Positions 18,251 through 26,102 of a DNA stretch of 64,000 nucleotides are shown piece after piece. The position numbers and the translations under genes are program-made. The stretch is from Alphaproteobacteria bacterium (GTDB lineage Bacteria > Pseudomonadota > Alphaproteobacteria > Micropepsales > Micropepsaceae): assembly GCA_017983635.1 (NCBI GenBank), contig JAGOBA010000001.1:434001-498000 (forward strand), written 5' to 3'. Numbering within the stretch: position 1 is the stretch's first letter; each line of letters starts with the position of its first letter. The notes beneath the pieces were generated by a model. That model was not told where the DNA came from and did not search any database. It saw nothing but the letters and a program-made list of their open reading frames with translations.

Positions 18251-19242
18251 AATGGTTGGCCGTTTGAGCAGCGCCATCGCGGCGGACCCCAACGTTGGCT
18301 CGAACGTGGCGCGCGGGCGGTCCCAAGTCAATCAACACGAGCGCGCAGGCATGGGGAAAGCGGCGCTTTTCCGCGGGGTCGAAGGCGGACACTCCGGACA
18401 GGGGTCGCTGTCCGCCAGGCGCAAGCGCCCCCAATTTGGTGCTTTCAAGTGAGACATTCGAGACACCGAGACACGGTCTCACTTCGATTGTTCCGCACAG
18501 AAATCCGCGCTCCGGCGGCGCTCGCAGTTCTTCGGCGCGCGGTCGGGAGAACGCGTGTCGTACGTGTGAGCGAAGGCAACAATGTGCGCTTCAGAGTTGA
18601 ACGCCTCTGGCACTTCGCCGGGATGGGCTCAGCGAGCCAGTGGTGGCGCGCCAAATTTGTCGAGGAGAGCCTCGGCGCGCCCTGCGCGAGCCATCGGAGT
18701 CCGCGCGACTTGCGAGGCAAATCTCGCGGAGCGGCGGAGGCGCGGAGGGATACCCGGTCGGAATTTCAGCGAACAACCCCATGTACCCGGCGCTTAGCCG
18801 GAGAAAACGGTCTGCGCCCCCCCCCCCAAGTCCGAGCGAGGACCCTCAGCGACTGGTGTTACGCAGATAGCCGAAAGGTGGGTTGGCGAGACCAAATGAT
18901 ATCTGCCCATGCGTTATATGCGTTATTTCCGCAACGTTGAGCCACTTTATCCGTTCGGAATCCGTTATGTAACGGTTCGGCGTGCGTTATTTGCTGCTTG
19001 TCGAGCCGCACTCCCGGCGTAACGACGCGCACGATCAACAGTCTCAAACGATGAGCTGAGACACAGCCGATTGCGCCGCTCGCCGGCTTCCCGCGAGACG
19101 CTGGTGGTGGTTGATTGACAGTTTCAAGTTGCAGCCGAACCCCACCCGAAACGGGGCTGGAAACGTATGAGAACTAAAATAGAACATTGCCAACAAAACT
19201 CAAGTCCTATTTCGTCGCACCTCGATCCGACGCCTGAGATTG
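18251..19242. other. Long intergenic region with short inverted repeats, no confident gene
   Basis: About 1 kb between the glycine riboswitch and the RHS remnant without a gene I can support; short frames here lack motifs and ribosome sites. Seen: a run of ten C at 18817-18826; three copies of GCGTTAT (about 18910, 18920 and 18984); and a perfect palindrome CCGTTA-TG-TAACGG at 18962-18975. The repeats look like the end of an unknown mobile element. Base composition falls towards 19200, where the accessory region begins. Confidence 0.5.
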
Positions 19243-19245
19243 TGA

Positions 19246-20607
19246 CGTGTCCCCGGAACTCCGGCGCAAGGGTACACGTATTCGACGCAGGGCGATCTGC
19301 TCACGCTGGCGAGCACGCTCTCCGGCACCGCCAACACCTACACGAACACGTTCACGAAGGCGCACCAACTCGCCAGCGAAACCGCGAGCAACACCGCCTG
19401 GTCCTACGTCCCCGCAACCTTCCAAACCACGGCCTACAGCGCCGCCAACAACCTGAACCAATACGTCAACATCACCGTCGGCGCGAACCCGACCGCGACC
19501 ATGGCCTACGACGCAAACGGGAACCTGACCGGCGACGGCGTGTGGACGAACACCTACGACGCGCAGAACATGATGCGCACGACGACGGGTGCGGGCGGCA
19601 GCGTCACGAACGTCTACGACCCGCTGGGCCGGCGCCAAGCGATCGTCGAGAACAGTGTCACCACATCTTTCCTGCACGACGGCGACGAGGAGATCGCCGA
19701 CTACAGCGGCGCGAACGCCTTGCTCCGGCGCTACGTCCCCGGCCCCGGCACCGACATGCCGGTCGCGATGGTGACACCGTCGGGCGGCAGCAACACGCGC
19801 AACTACTTCCACACCAACCGCCAAGGCTCCACCATCGCCATGAGCGCCGACAACGGCACGCTGAGCGAAGGCCCGTACAAATACGACGCCTACGGCAATG
19901 GCGCCCCAACGACCGGCGTGCCGTTCAAGTACACGGGGCGCCGGTTGGATGCGGTGACAGGGTATTACTACTACCGGGCACGGTTCTATCTCCCGGGCGT
20001 GGGGCGCTTCGCGCAGACCGATCCGGTGGGCTACGGCGATCAGATGAATCTGTATGCCTATGTTGCAAAAGATCCGACGAATAACACGGATCCAAGTGGA
20101 AAGGCCTGCGGAGTTATGGGTGGCAATTGCCATCTGGACATAACCCTCACTGTTGGAATTCAAGTTGAAGGTGCGACTGCCGCGGGGCAAAAGCCCGACG
20201 TTAGCGGCGACGGACGGAATGAGATGGGCGATCAATCGGGGGCAAGCAAGACCGCGGGTCTTTATGCGACCGTATCACTTACTCCGTCAGGTCTAAGCGT
20301 TTCTGAGACTGGAAGCTTTCGTAGCGACGGCGAAGTGAAGATTGGTACAAGCCTGGACGCGTCCGTAAGTCTTGGTGTCGTCCTCGGTGACAGCAGTAAC
20401 CTGGCGGGTGAATCTGTTACGGTGGAGGCCGACAGCGGAGACCTAAGCATTACCGGCGTGTTGACGCCTGGCGGTGATGTGCTTGGAGCGAATGTGCAGT
20501 TCGGCACCCCGACGCCAGGATACGGCGTTTCCGAGGTTACCACGGAAGTTATGCCTCACGATCCTTACGCGGGTTGGCGAGACGTCAATCCCGGAACTGC
20601 CTACTAG
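19246..20607 (+). pseudogene. 5'-truncated RHS/YD-repeat protein with variable C-terminal tip
   Basis: The frame opens right after a TGA and a copy of the GTGTCCCCGGAACT motif and has no proper start, so it is the 3' part of a larger gene. It shows YD repeats (YTYSTQGDLLTLAST, MAYDANGNLTGDGVWTNTYD), then the RHS core with GPYKYDAYGNG, YTGRRLDAVTGYYYYRARFY and GRFAQTDPVGYGDQMNLYAYV. After DPSGK (about 20100) comes a unique 165-residue tip rich in Val, Ser, Gly and Thr with no recognised toxin fold. RHS proteins carry polymorphic toxin tips. An internal ATG at 19501 could start a 368-residue product. Confidence 0.85.
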
Positions 20608-20645
20608 CATTCCACATTCTCCACTTGTGGAGGGACAGGAGACTC

Positions 20646-20813
20646 TTGAAAAACAAACAGATGTCGAGGGGGGCGGTCAAGATTCTTGCTATCGCGTTTT
20701 GGATTGCCACGTTTGTCGCGGCAGCAGCAACTAACAGTGCCGCGGTGCTACTGACAGGGATGGCGATCTCGACCATCGCACTGATCTGGGCAAACTGGTG
20801 GCCGCGGAAATAG
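20646..20813 (+). CDS. Small two-helix membrane protein, possible immunity protein
   Basis: A 55-residue protein with two hydrophobic segments (VKILAIAFWIATFVAAAAT and AVLLTGMAISTIALIWANWW). A TTG at 20646 follows a GGAG ribosome site; an ATG at 20661 is an alternative. It lies 38 bases after the RHS stop on the same strand, the usual place of the immunity gene for an RHS toxin tip. The immunity role is inferred from position only. Confidence 0.55.
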   Translation: MKNKQMSRGAVKILAIAFWIATFVAAAATNSAAVLLTGMAISTIALIWANWWPRK

Positions 20814-20839
20814 CTCGAATGCCGGAATACGGAATACGG

Positions 20840-21484
20840 ATTGCGGTAGGGACGCTCATTACTGAGCGCCCCCCGCACAGAGCCGCACGTGCGGCTTTCC
20901 CGCATGCGGCTCCCACCTTGGATCGTGACGATGAAGCAGTAGCCTGCTTGTCGTACGCGCTCCAGCGCCTGGGTCACGCTTTCCCGGTTCAGAGCCCGGT
21001 GCGTGTTGTGCTGGCTTGCGTTCTCCTTGGCCTTCGCCCTTCGCTCCACCAGGTCCGCAGCATGAACTGCGTTCCCCGGCTTCATCGCTACTATGGCGAA
21101 GTCTGACTTCTCGTCTCCGTTCATCGCAGGCTAGAGCGTGAGCCCTCCCTGCGCGGACCGGTGCGGTCGTCAACCGCCCGGCCGAAGACGAGATCTCCCA
21201 GGTTCCGGCGTAATCCTTTCGTGCATGATGAGGTCTTCGACCACGACAGAGCGACAGCACCTCGCAAGTAACGGTGCCGCACATGTTGCCTTCGGCCTAT
21301 GTCCAAAACCTCGGCCTCTGCGAGTTTGTAATTTTCGGGGCTCAATTGCTCACCCTGCACGATTGCTGTGTACGCTTCGCGATGGTCGTCACCTTCCACC
21401 CCGCAACACTCGCTACCAGACGAACGCTACTCCTTATCTGGACCGGACTTGCACCGGCTGGATCACGCCAACTTCCTGGCGCAC
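20840..21484 (-). mobile_element. Group II intron, internally deleted
   Basis: On the minus strand the 5' end GTGCGCC begins at 21484, followed by the D1 phrase GGTGCAAGTCCGG. Near 21124 starts a reading frame NGDEKSDFAIVAMKPGNAV then RALNRESVTQALERVRQ, the usual N-terminus of intron-encoded reverse transcriptases. The RT is deleted soon after. Domain V is at 20880-20912 (GAGCCGCATGCGG, loop GAAA, closing GCGGCTC), and domain VI ends in CGTCCCTACCGCAAT at 20840. Flanking exons are GTGTCC and CCGTATTCC, so the intron sits inside the TGTCC/CCGTATT motif. It lacks its own maturase. Confidence 0.85.
20880..20912 (-). ncRNA. Group II intron domain V
   Basis: A 33-base hairpin with the catalytic AGC near its 5' side (GAGCCGCATGCGG) and a GAAA-containing loop. 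It pairs with GCACGTGCGGCTC. Domain V is the most conserved part of group II introns and identifies the element even though its protein gene is broken. Confidence 0.85.
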
Positions 21485-21505
21485 GGACACGTGACAAACT
21501 AGAAC
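21480..21505. repeat. Terminal inverted repeat of the RAYT element (gene 3' side), split by intron
   Basis: The plus strand reads GGACACGTGACAAACTAGAA. This is the right end of the transposase element. It stops at GGACAC because the group II intron enters between GTGTCC and CCG. Full copies of the same end stand at 24036-24075 and 24108-24145. Confidence 0.75.
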
Positions 21506-22185
21506 AATTCGGCTTGAACACCTTCCGCGGTTTTCGGCTTTGGTCCAGGCTTGCGCCTGCCGAGCTTGCGGCCAAGTTCGGCTTCCAGCTTAGCGACGAA
21601 AGTTCTGCTGCCCAAGGGTCGGCCGCTGCTCGTGCTCGCGCGACAGGCGTCGAGCTCGCCGCTTCCCGACGGCGTGGCGAGATGTGCAGCCCAGTCGCCA
21701 GCACGCGCCATCCAGGCGCCGGGCCCAACGAGCTGATCGGCCTTGCCACACAAGTGGGCGGCGGCGCTCGACCACGGCCAGTCGGCCGGATGCACAACCA
21801 ACCGCGCCCGCACAGGGTTCAGCTCCACATAACGGGCGCACGCCAAGAGGTAGTCGTCATCCATCGCGAACGACGCAAACCGGCCCTGCCACAGAAACCC
21901 GCGCCAGCCCTCGCGAAAATTGATCCGCCGCGCATAGTCGCGGTGAAGGCGGCTCAGCACGGCAGACAACGCGTCCTCATGCAGCGGCACGAGGATCAAA
22001 TGTACATGGTTCGGCATCAGGCAATAGGCGAGCACTTCGACGCCTTCGGCGCGGCATCGGGCAGCGAGGTTTGCGACATAGGCCGCGTAGTCCTCGGCGT
22101 TGAAGAACACCTGCTGGCGACGGTTGCCACGCTGCGTGATGTGGTGCGGCGCGCCCGGCACGACCGCTCTTGCCAAACGAGCCAT
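21499..22185 (-). CDS. REP-associated tyrosine transposase (RAYT, IS200-like Y1)
   Basis: A 228-residue single-strand DNA transposase. It begins MARLARAVVPGAPHHITQRG, carries the HUH metal site in YCLMPNHVHLILVP and the catalytic Tyr in CARYVELNPVRARL, then ends in a basic tail (GRKLGRRKPGPKPK) that likely contacts repeat DNA. The gene is bounded by inverted ends containing GGGGACA (22221-22247 and about 21480-21505). The end after the gene has been invaded by a group II intron. It appears intact. Two broken relatives lie at 24130 and 26551. Confidence 0.93.
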   Translation of the reverse strand: MARLARAVVPGAPHHITQRGNRRQQVFFNAEDYAAYVANLAARCRAEGVEVLAYCLMPNHVHLILVPLHEDALSAVLSRLHRDYARRINFREGWRGFLWQGRFASFAMDDDYLLACARYVELNPVRARLVVHPADWPWSSAAAHLCGKADQLVGPGAWMARAGDWAAHLATPSGSGELDACRASTSSGRPLGSRTFVAKLEAELGRKLGRRKPGPKPKTAEGVQAELF

Positions 22186-22220
22186 GTCGGAACATTATCG
22201 GAACACGGTATTGGCGTCAA

Positions 22221-22247
22221 TCGAGTTTGTTACATGTCCCCGGAATT
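22221..22247. repeat. Terminal inverted repeat of the RAYT element (gene 5' side)
   Basis: On the minus strand it reads AATTCCGGGGACATGTAAC then AAACTCGA. It matches, in inverse orientation and with few mismatches, the other end of the element, whose intact form at 24108-24134 is AATTCCGGGGACACGTGAC then AAACTAGA. It lies about 36 bases before the transposase start and cuts into an RHS fragment. Confidence 0.8.
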
Positions 22248-22340
22248 CGTTTTCACGGCGTCATAAGTCGTCTGCGTCGCCGCGCCGACAGGCGCCGCCG
22301 TCGAGCTCCCGAGATAGGATTTCACCAGCAGCTTTGTCGA
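22245..22340 (-). pseudogene. RHS/YD-repeat protein fragment
   Basis: The minus strand encodes LLVKSYLGSSTAAPVG and then AATQTTYDAVKTN, an RHS-like YD repeat. The fragment is cut exactly where AATTCCGGGGACA begins. It shows that the RAYT element inserted into, or recombined with, an RHS gene here. Confidence 0.55.
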
Positions 22341-22345
22341 GGCTG

Positions 22346-22777
22346 TCAGGGCACGGCATAGCGTCGTGTGTCCTTCACTGCGACCAACACATCACCTTCG
22401 AACAAGACATCAACAAAATCCCACGTCGTTCCACACCGACTTAGCACCCACCTTTCCTTGCCCTTGAGGAAGCTCCAATCGCCCTCTGCAATTGGACGCA
22501 CCGGCCCTTGGCTCTCAAATTCAGGTAAGGTGTTCAAGTCGTAATGGTTCCGCCAGCGAGAAAGGAGAACCTCGAAGACCATTCGCTTCTTGGAACCCGC
22601 CGGGACGCCAAGTGGCGTCATCTCCGTGTATGTCGCACCATCGGAGAACGGAACTGCTGCCATGTTTGGGCACATCCATGACATGCGCACGCGCGCAACC
22701 AAAATGGCGGCTACCAAAAATATCAGAACCGCGATGAGAACCGCCCGAAGACGCACTTTCAAGAGCGCACGCAACAT
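22346..22777 (-). CDS. Membrane-anchored hypothetical protein
   Basis: A 143-residue protein with one N-terminal membrane segment (AVLIAVLIFLVAAILVARV) and a soluble domain of about 110 residues (GATYTEMTPLGVPAGSKKRM, WRNHYDLNTLPEFES, GDWSFLKGKERWVLSRCG). The ATG at 22777 has a GGAGGG ribosome site 12 bases upstream. No family was recognised. It is one of a series of short minus-strand genes separated by GGGGACA motifs and RHS pieces, so it may be an orphan immunity gene; that is inference. Confidence 0.65.
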   Translation of the reverse strand: MLRALLKVRLRAVLIAVLIFLVAAILVARVRMSWMCPNMAAVPFSDGATYTEMTPLGVPAGSKKRMVFEVLLSRWRNHYDLNTLPEFESQGPVRPIAEGDWSFLKGKERWVLSRCGTTWDFVDVLFEGDVLVAVKDTRRYAVP

Positions 22778-22782
22778 CGATC

Positions 22783-23034
22783 TTAGTCCCTCCGATCGTC
22801 GTCACCGGCTGGAAGCGCAAAGTGCCCGTCCTTCGCAGCCCTGATCCAGTTCGACAGATGTTGCGGCGCCAACCCGTGCCGCCGCGCAACCTCGGCAAGC
22901 ACCACGCCGGGGCAGACCGCTTCGGCAACAATGCGGCCCTTCTCTTCTGCCGTCCACCGCCGCCGTCGCTCCACGCCCGTCCGGATCTCGACCCGCCGCC
23001 GGCCTGTCTCGCGACGTTCACTAGTGTCGACCAT
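22783..23034 (-). pseudogene. IS66-type TnpA (OrfA) remnant
   Basis: An 83-codon frame starting MVDTSERRETGRRR. It contains RRRRWTAEEKGRIVAEAV and VARRHGLAPQHLSNWIRAAK, the helix-turn-helix of IS66-type accessory transposition proteins. TnpB and TnpC are absent and no IS ends were found, so it is a leftover. It abuts a group II intron fragment on one side and a hypothetical gene on the other. Confidence 0.7.
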
Positions 23035-23059
23035 ATGTGACACACATAACCCGCAAATC

Positions 23060-23306
23060 AGATCGAGCACCGTGCGCAAATCGTCGCCACATCAGCAAGG
23101 TGGGGAGCAGAGCACCGCTTACGGACAACGGCGTCGGCATCCCAATTGATCTTTTCGTGGCTCAATAGCTGGCCTATGCTTTCCCCTGCCGACGCTTCGC
23201 TACGGACGTCACTGTCCGCAACGCACGGCGCGGGGCCGATGCGGGTTGCTAATCCTTCATCGTAGTGGACTCTCACCACCTACGCCTCGCTGGCCTCCCA
23301 GCGCAC
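23060..23306 (-). mobile_element. 5' fragment of a second group II intron
   Basis: The minus strand begins GTGCGCTGGGAGGCCAGCG at 23306 and continues with GTGGTGAGAGTCCACTACG. It carries a frame starting MVRVHYDEGLATRIGPAP with GQLLSHEKINWDADAVVRKR, a phrase I recall from the region before intron-encoded reverse transcriptases. It breaks off near 23060. Directly before the 5' end stands AATTCCGGGGACA, so it also abuts the repeat motif. Assignment rests on remembered family patterns. Confidence 0.55.
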
Positions 23307-23352
23307 TGTCCCCGGAATTCCCACCGAATCTCTGTACTTCGAGGCACATCAT

Positions 23353-23772
23353 TCACCTGCAGAACGACCCGACAAGGGGATACGTCAGTGTCTTCTTTTC
23401 GAAGCGGAGCGCCTCAGGCAGCTTGAAGCGCTCGTAGCCAATGCTCACCTCAATGCTCGCACCTGATGGGACACGGGTTTTGCACTCACCGAAACAGAAT
23501 CCAGCTTGAAACTCTTCTATTGGGAACCGTGTCTTGCCGACGCTCAAGAACATACTGTCCCCCATGGCATCGACACGCCCTGCCTTTGTTGGCCAGGCAC
23601 CGTGCGCAATACAGACCGCCCTGCTCTCAAAATTTCTGTACTCGATATCGATACGCCCCAGGGTTGGATTGTCGATCATTTTCCAGTCAAGAAAAAATGA
23701 ATCTGAGTCTGACGCGGCCCTGCAACCAAAGCTCCCGAACAACAGAAATAAAAGGACGATGTAGCGTGTCAT
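23353..23772 (-). CDS. Small secreted protein, possible immunity partner of the metallopeptidase-like tip
   Basis: A 139-residue protein with a signal sequence (MTRYIVLLFLLFGSFGCRAA; the Cys may be lipidated, though the lipobox is not perfect). The mature domain has several Cys (AVCIAHGAW, AGFCFGECKTRV, VGSFCR) and SIEVSIGYERFKLPEALRFE. The start is 41 bases after the stop of the RHS tip on the same strand. A secreted partner would fit protection against a toxin acting outside the cytoplasm. The role is inferred from order only. Confidence 0.6.
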   Translation of the reverse strand: MTRYIVLLFLLFGSFGCRAASDSDSFFLDWKMIDNPTLGRIDIEYRNFESRAVCIAHGAWPTKAGRVDAMGDSMFLSVGKTRFPIEEFQAGFCFGECKTRVPSGASIEVSIGYERFKLPEALRFEKKTLTYPLVGSFCR

Positions 23773-23813
23773 TGAATCACTCAAGGTTTGGGTATACCAA
23801 ATCCATCAGGTTA

Positions 23814-24037
23814 TCAGGATTTATTGCTCCTGTTGGCGTTTCCCTTCAATTCATTGAAGGAGTTCTGACCTTGTATCGTGTCATCAAGCTTGTACGCAAC
23901 AGCCTCGTTACTGCCTTTTTGATGCTTAAGGCCCGCAGAATGCAACGATTCATGACCGACAGCCCGTTTGGCATAGCCCTGTAACGCCTTGCCCTGCCAA
24001 ATGGGGTGCCCTTTGTTCACGGTTATTGTCGCAAGAA
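23814..24037 (-). pseudogene. Displaced RHS-type toxin tip with HExxHxxGxxH motif
   Basis: An orphan C-terminal fragment of about 73 residues. It begins exactly at a TGTCCCCGGAATT copy and reads VNKGHPIWQGKALQGYA, then VGHESLHSAGLKHQ. HESLHSAGLKH fits HExxHxxGxxH, the zinc site of metzincin-like metallopeptidases. It ends FNELKGNANRSNKS and a stop, with no start codon of its own. It resembles tips of polymorphic toxins displaced from their carrier. A cognate-like small secreted gene follows. Confidence 0.6.
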
Positions 24038-24075
24038 TTCCGGGGACACGTGACAAACTAGAACAATTCGGCTTG
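24036..24075. repeat. Solo copy of the RAYT element right end
   Basis: It starts AATTCCGGGGACACGTGAC and runs through AACTAGAACAATTCGGC. It is the same 40-base end as at 24108 and 21480 and includes the last codons of the transposase gene. Two copies stand only about 70 bases apart, which suggests repeated end insertion or recombination. Confidence 0.8.
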
Positions 24076-24107
24076 AACACCTTCGCACTGGCAGGAGAAG
24101 AACACGT

Positions 24108-24315
24108 AATTCCGGGGACACGTGACAAACTAGAACAATTCGGCTTGAACACCTTCCGCGGTTTTCGGCTTTGGTCCAGGCTTGCGCCTGCCGAGCTTGC
24201 GGCCAAGTTTGGCTTCCAGCTTAGCGACGAAAGTTCTGCTGCCCAAGGGGCGGCCGGTGCTCGTGCTCGCGCGAAACGCATCGATCTCGCCGCTTCCCGA
24301 CGGCGCGGCGAGCCC
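24108..24315 (-). pseudogene. 3' fragment of a second RAYT gene with its terminal repeat
   Basis: Minus-strand frame with STSTGRPLGSRTFVAKLEAK and GRKLGRRKPGPKPKTAEG, nearly identical to the last 60 residues of the intact transposase at 21499. The N-terminal and catalytic parts are missing. The terminal repeat AATTCCGGGGACACGTGAC at 24108 is complete. Confidence 0.85.
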
Positions 24316-24326
24316 GACCACGTGAA

Positions 24327-24686
24327 CTACGCAGACAATACCGCCCAAAGACTAAGAATGCCAGCAAACGCAGCAAGGATGATCGCCGCTCCAACATTGT
24401 TCATCGCCATACCAACGACCGCAGCGGCGGCAATCAGCGGCCAAACCACTAGCATGTGTACCAGGCGAAATCTCCGCCACCATCGCATCCTTCCAGCGGC
24501 GTCCAGCGCGCGGTATCGATCCTGAATCATGGGAGGCCATAGACCAGGGAGCTTCGTCGGTGGTCCGCTGCCACTAGGCCGGCTGCGTTTGCGCGACACC
24601 CGATGTGCAAACACAATCAAGCAAACAAATACGACCCACGCAAACGCGTATAGTCCGATTTTCGCGACCTGCTCATCAATGGGCAT
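24327..24686 (-). CDS. Small membrane protein, possible orphan immunity protein
   Basis: A 119-residue protein with hydrophobic segments at its N-terminus (IGLYAFAWVVFVCLIVFAHRV) and two near the C-terminus (VHMLVVWPLIAAAAVVGMAM and AAIILAAFAGILSLWAVLSA). Between them is a basic stretch (DRYRALDAAGRMRWWRRFR). The ATG at 24686 lies 22 bases after the stop of a displaced RHS-like tip. No family was recognised. The position suggests immunity; this is inference. Confidence 0.6.
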   Translation of the reverse strand: MPIDEQVAKIGLYAFAWVVFVCLIVFAHRVSRKRSRPSGSGPPTKLPGLWPPMIQDRYRALDAAGRMRWWRRFRLVHMLVVWPLIAAAAVVGMAMNNVGAAIILAAFAGILSLWAVLSA

Positions 24687-24708
24687 CACAGCTAACTCCG
24701 GCGGCCGT

Positions 24709-24882
24709 TCAGTGTCTCAACGCGCTTTGCTCGCGCTCGATAATTTTGTCGAGCGCCTTTCGTGACTCGCCTACAACCTTCTGAGCATCCCTAAAGAACT
24801 TATCAAGTTTCTTGGACTCAAAAACGTTGGAAACGCGGAAGACTTCCTGAAATCCCTGCAAGGCGCGGGCGGCAGAATACGG
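24709..24882 (-). pseudogene. Displaced C-terminal tip fragment
   Basis: An open minus-strand frame of about 57 codons without a start reads ALQGFQEVFRVSNVFESKKL, then DKFFRDAQKVVGESRKALDK, ending SALRH and a stop. It begins exactly at the CCGTATT exon border of a group II intron 3' end. Its composition (Lys, Phe, Glu) suggests a small helical toxin or adaptor tip. The link to RHS proteins is by position only. Confidence 0.45.
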
Positions 24883-24912
24883 ATTGCAGTAGGGACGCGC
24901 ATTGCTACGATC
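24883..24912 (-). mobile_element. 3' terminus of a group II intron (fragment)
   Basis: The minus strand reads CGTAGCAATGCGCGTCCC then TACTGCAAT, closely matching the domain VI end of the intron at 20840, and is followed by the same exon border CCGTATT. Only about 30 bases remain. Confidence 0.6.
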
Positions 24913-24989
24913 GCCCGCCGCGCCCCAGGCCGAAAGCCCGCCGCGGCGGACGGCGCTCAGCCCAATCTGCTATAGTGGCGGATGGCGGC

Positions 24990-25045
24990 GAGATCAGGGG
25001 AATAGTATGCTGTCCCCGTATTCCTTCTTAACTGTCCCCGGACCC
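24990..25045. repeat. GGGGA...TCCCC motif repeat
   Basis: Contains GGCGAGATCAGGGGAATAG, then TATGCTGTCCCCGTATTCC and a further TGTCCCCGGAC. GGGGA and TCCCC can pair as a short hairpin. A close relative stands at 25940-25975 (GGCGAGAGCAGGGGAACGGG, then TATGCTGTCCCTGTATTC). It is of the family that borders the small genes of this region; the core also stands at 25322, 25373 and 26151. Confidence 0.65.
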
Positions 25046-25059
25046 TCACCGATTCGGCA

Positions 25060-25242
25060 TCATCGTCTGATGAAGATTATGTATCCGATGATCAGCATCC
25101 AAACGACAAACATGAATAACGCCATCCCGACAAAGTCCGTCGACTTTCCAAACAGTGTCATTATCCCGGACATTGCGACCGCCCCAAATATGGAAAGGAG
25201 CACAGCAAGCCCGATCTTTGCGAATATGCTGTTAGATCGCAT
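25060..25242 (-). CDS. Small two-helix membrane protein
   Basis: A 60-residue protein with two membrane segments (IGLAVLLSIFGAVAMSGIMTL and GMALFMFVVWMLIIGYIIFI) and a basic C-terminus (IRR). No strong ribosome site is seen. It lies between motif copies at 25035 and 25322, like the other small genes of the series. Function unknown. The 200 bases upstream hold only motif copies and AT-rich sequence. Confidence 0.5.
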   Translation of the reverse strand: MRSNSIFAKIGLAVLLSIFGAVAMSGIMTLFGKSTDFVGMALFMFVVWMLIIGYIIFIRR

Positions 25243-25447
25243 GGTCGAGGGTCGCTTTTAGCAATCGACCTCTCCGGCCGCACTTGTTTGACATTTATTT
25301 CTACGTTGGGGGGCTATTAATGCTGTCCCCGTATTCGCCTATTGAATTCTACTCTGACCCCATTTCTTTCATGTCCCCGGAACTCACGTCGTCAGAGACT
25401 GTTACGTATCCCTAGAATTTTAATTTTCGTGACACCGCTCTCCTGAG

Positions 25448-25810
25448 CTACCTCACAATCGGAACAAAGTGCTCAATTGATGCCCACCAAAATGCCCGGC
25501 AAAAAAGCGAGCTAACATCACATTGGCTGGCTTCAATGATGACGGGGAAAATCAAAAGAAGAGATAGGAATGCGCAGATCACGACCGTTTTCTTGACTAA
25601 GACTCCAACCCAAACCCCTACCAGTCCAATGGTTGAAAACACAATCTCACCGATGGACAGCCAGACCCAGACGGGCTGCGTTGCCATACTTGCTCCGCCC
25701 GATGACGCCGCAGAAATCAGGAAATTCGCCGCCCCAAGGCACCGGTTGGCAATTCCCAGTGTTATCACGCTGAGGATGAGCGCCAGCACTGTACGGAATA
25801 TCGTCATCAT
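25448..25810 (-). CDS. Small multi-pass membrane protein
   Basis: A 120-residue protein with about three hydrophobic segments (VLALILSVITLGIANRCLGA, WVWLSIGEIVFSTIGLVGVW, TVVICAFLSLLLIFPVII) and Cys residues near the end (QCDVSSLFCRAFW). Two ATG codons in tandem at 25810 may start it. An RHS fragment lies upstream on the same strand. Possible orphan immunity protein by position. Confidence 0.55.
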   Translation of the reverse strand: MMTIFRTVLALILSVITLGIANRCLGAANFLISAASSGGASMATQPVWVWLSIGEIVFSTIGLVGVWVGVLVKKTVVICAFLSLLLIFPVIIEASQCDVSSLFCRAFWWASIEHFVPIVR

Positions 25811-25957
25811 TGACGTAACCCAAAATTAGCAGCTCGGGAACGTCATAGTAGCGGAACAACCGCCACCCGCCAAGCCGTGGACTCGCAACTGGTATCTCGC
25901 GCGAGCATCAACGTCTTGATGGCCAGCGAACGCGAGGCGAGAGCAGGGGAACGGGTA

Positions 25958-26102
25958 TGCTGTCCCTGTATTCGTCCACAGTGTAGTGTGCTCGACGATC
26001 GCTTGGCGCCGGCCCAGCGGGTCGTAGACGGTTGTGACGGTTCCGCCGGCGCCCGTCGTCGTGCGCATCTTGTTTTGCGCGTCGTAGGTGTTCGTCCACA
26101 CG
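25958..26102 (-). pseudogene. RHS/YD-repeat fragment broken by a motif copy
   Basis: Minus-strand frame reads WTNTYDAQNKMRTTTGAGG, then TVTTVYDPLGRRQAIVE, almost identical to the RHS protein at 19550-19650 but on the other strand. After about 45 codons it runs into TACAGGGACAGCATAC, the GGGACA motif, and similarity ends. It is bordered upstream by a group II intron 3' end. Confidence 0.8.

Noticed and set aside
18817-18826. Run of ten C as a phase-variation tract
   Set aside because: No supported gene overlaps it, so a phase-variation role has no target.
19207-20235. 342-codon frame opposite the RHS gene
   Set aside because: It is the antisense shadow of the RHS coding sequence, rich in Val, Arg and Gly without motifs.
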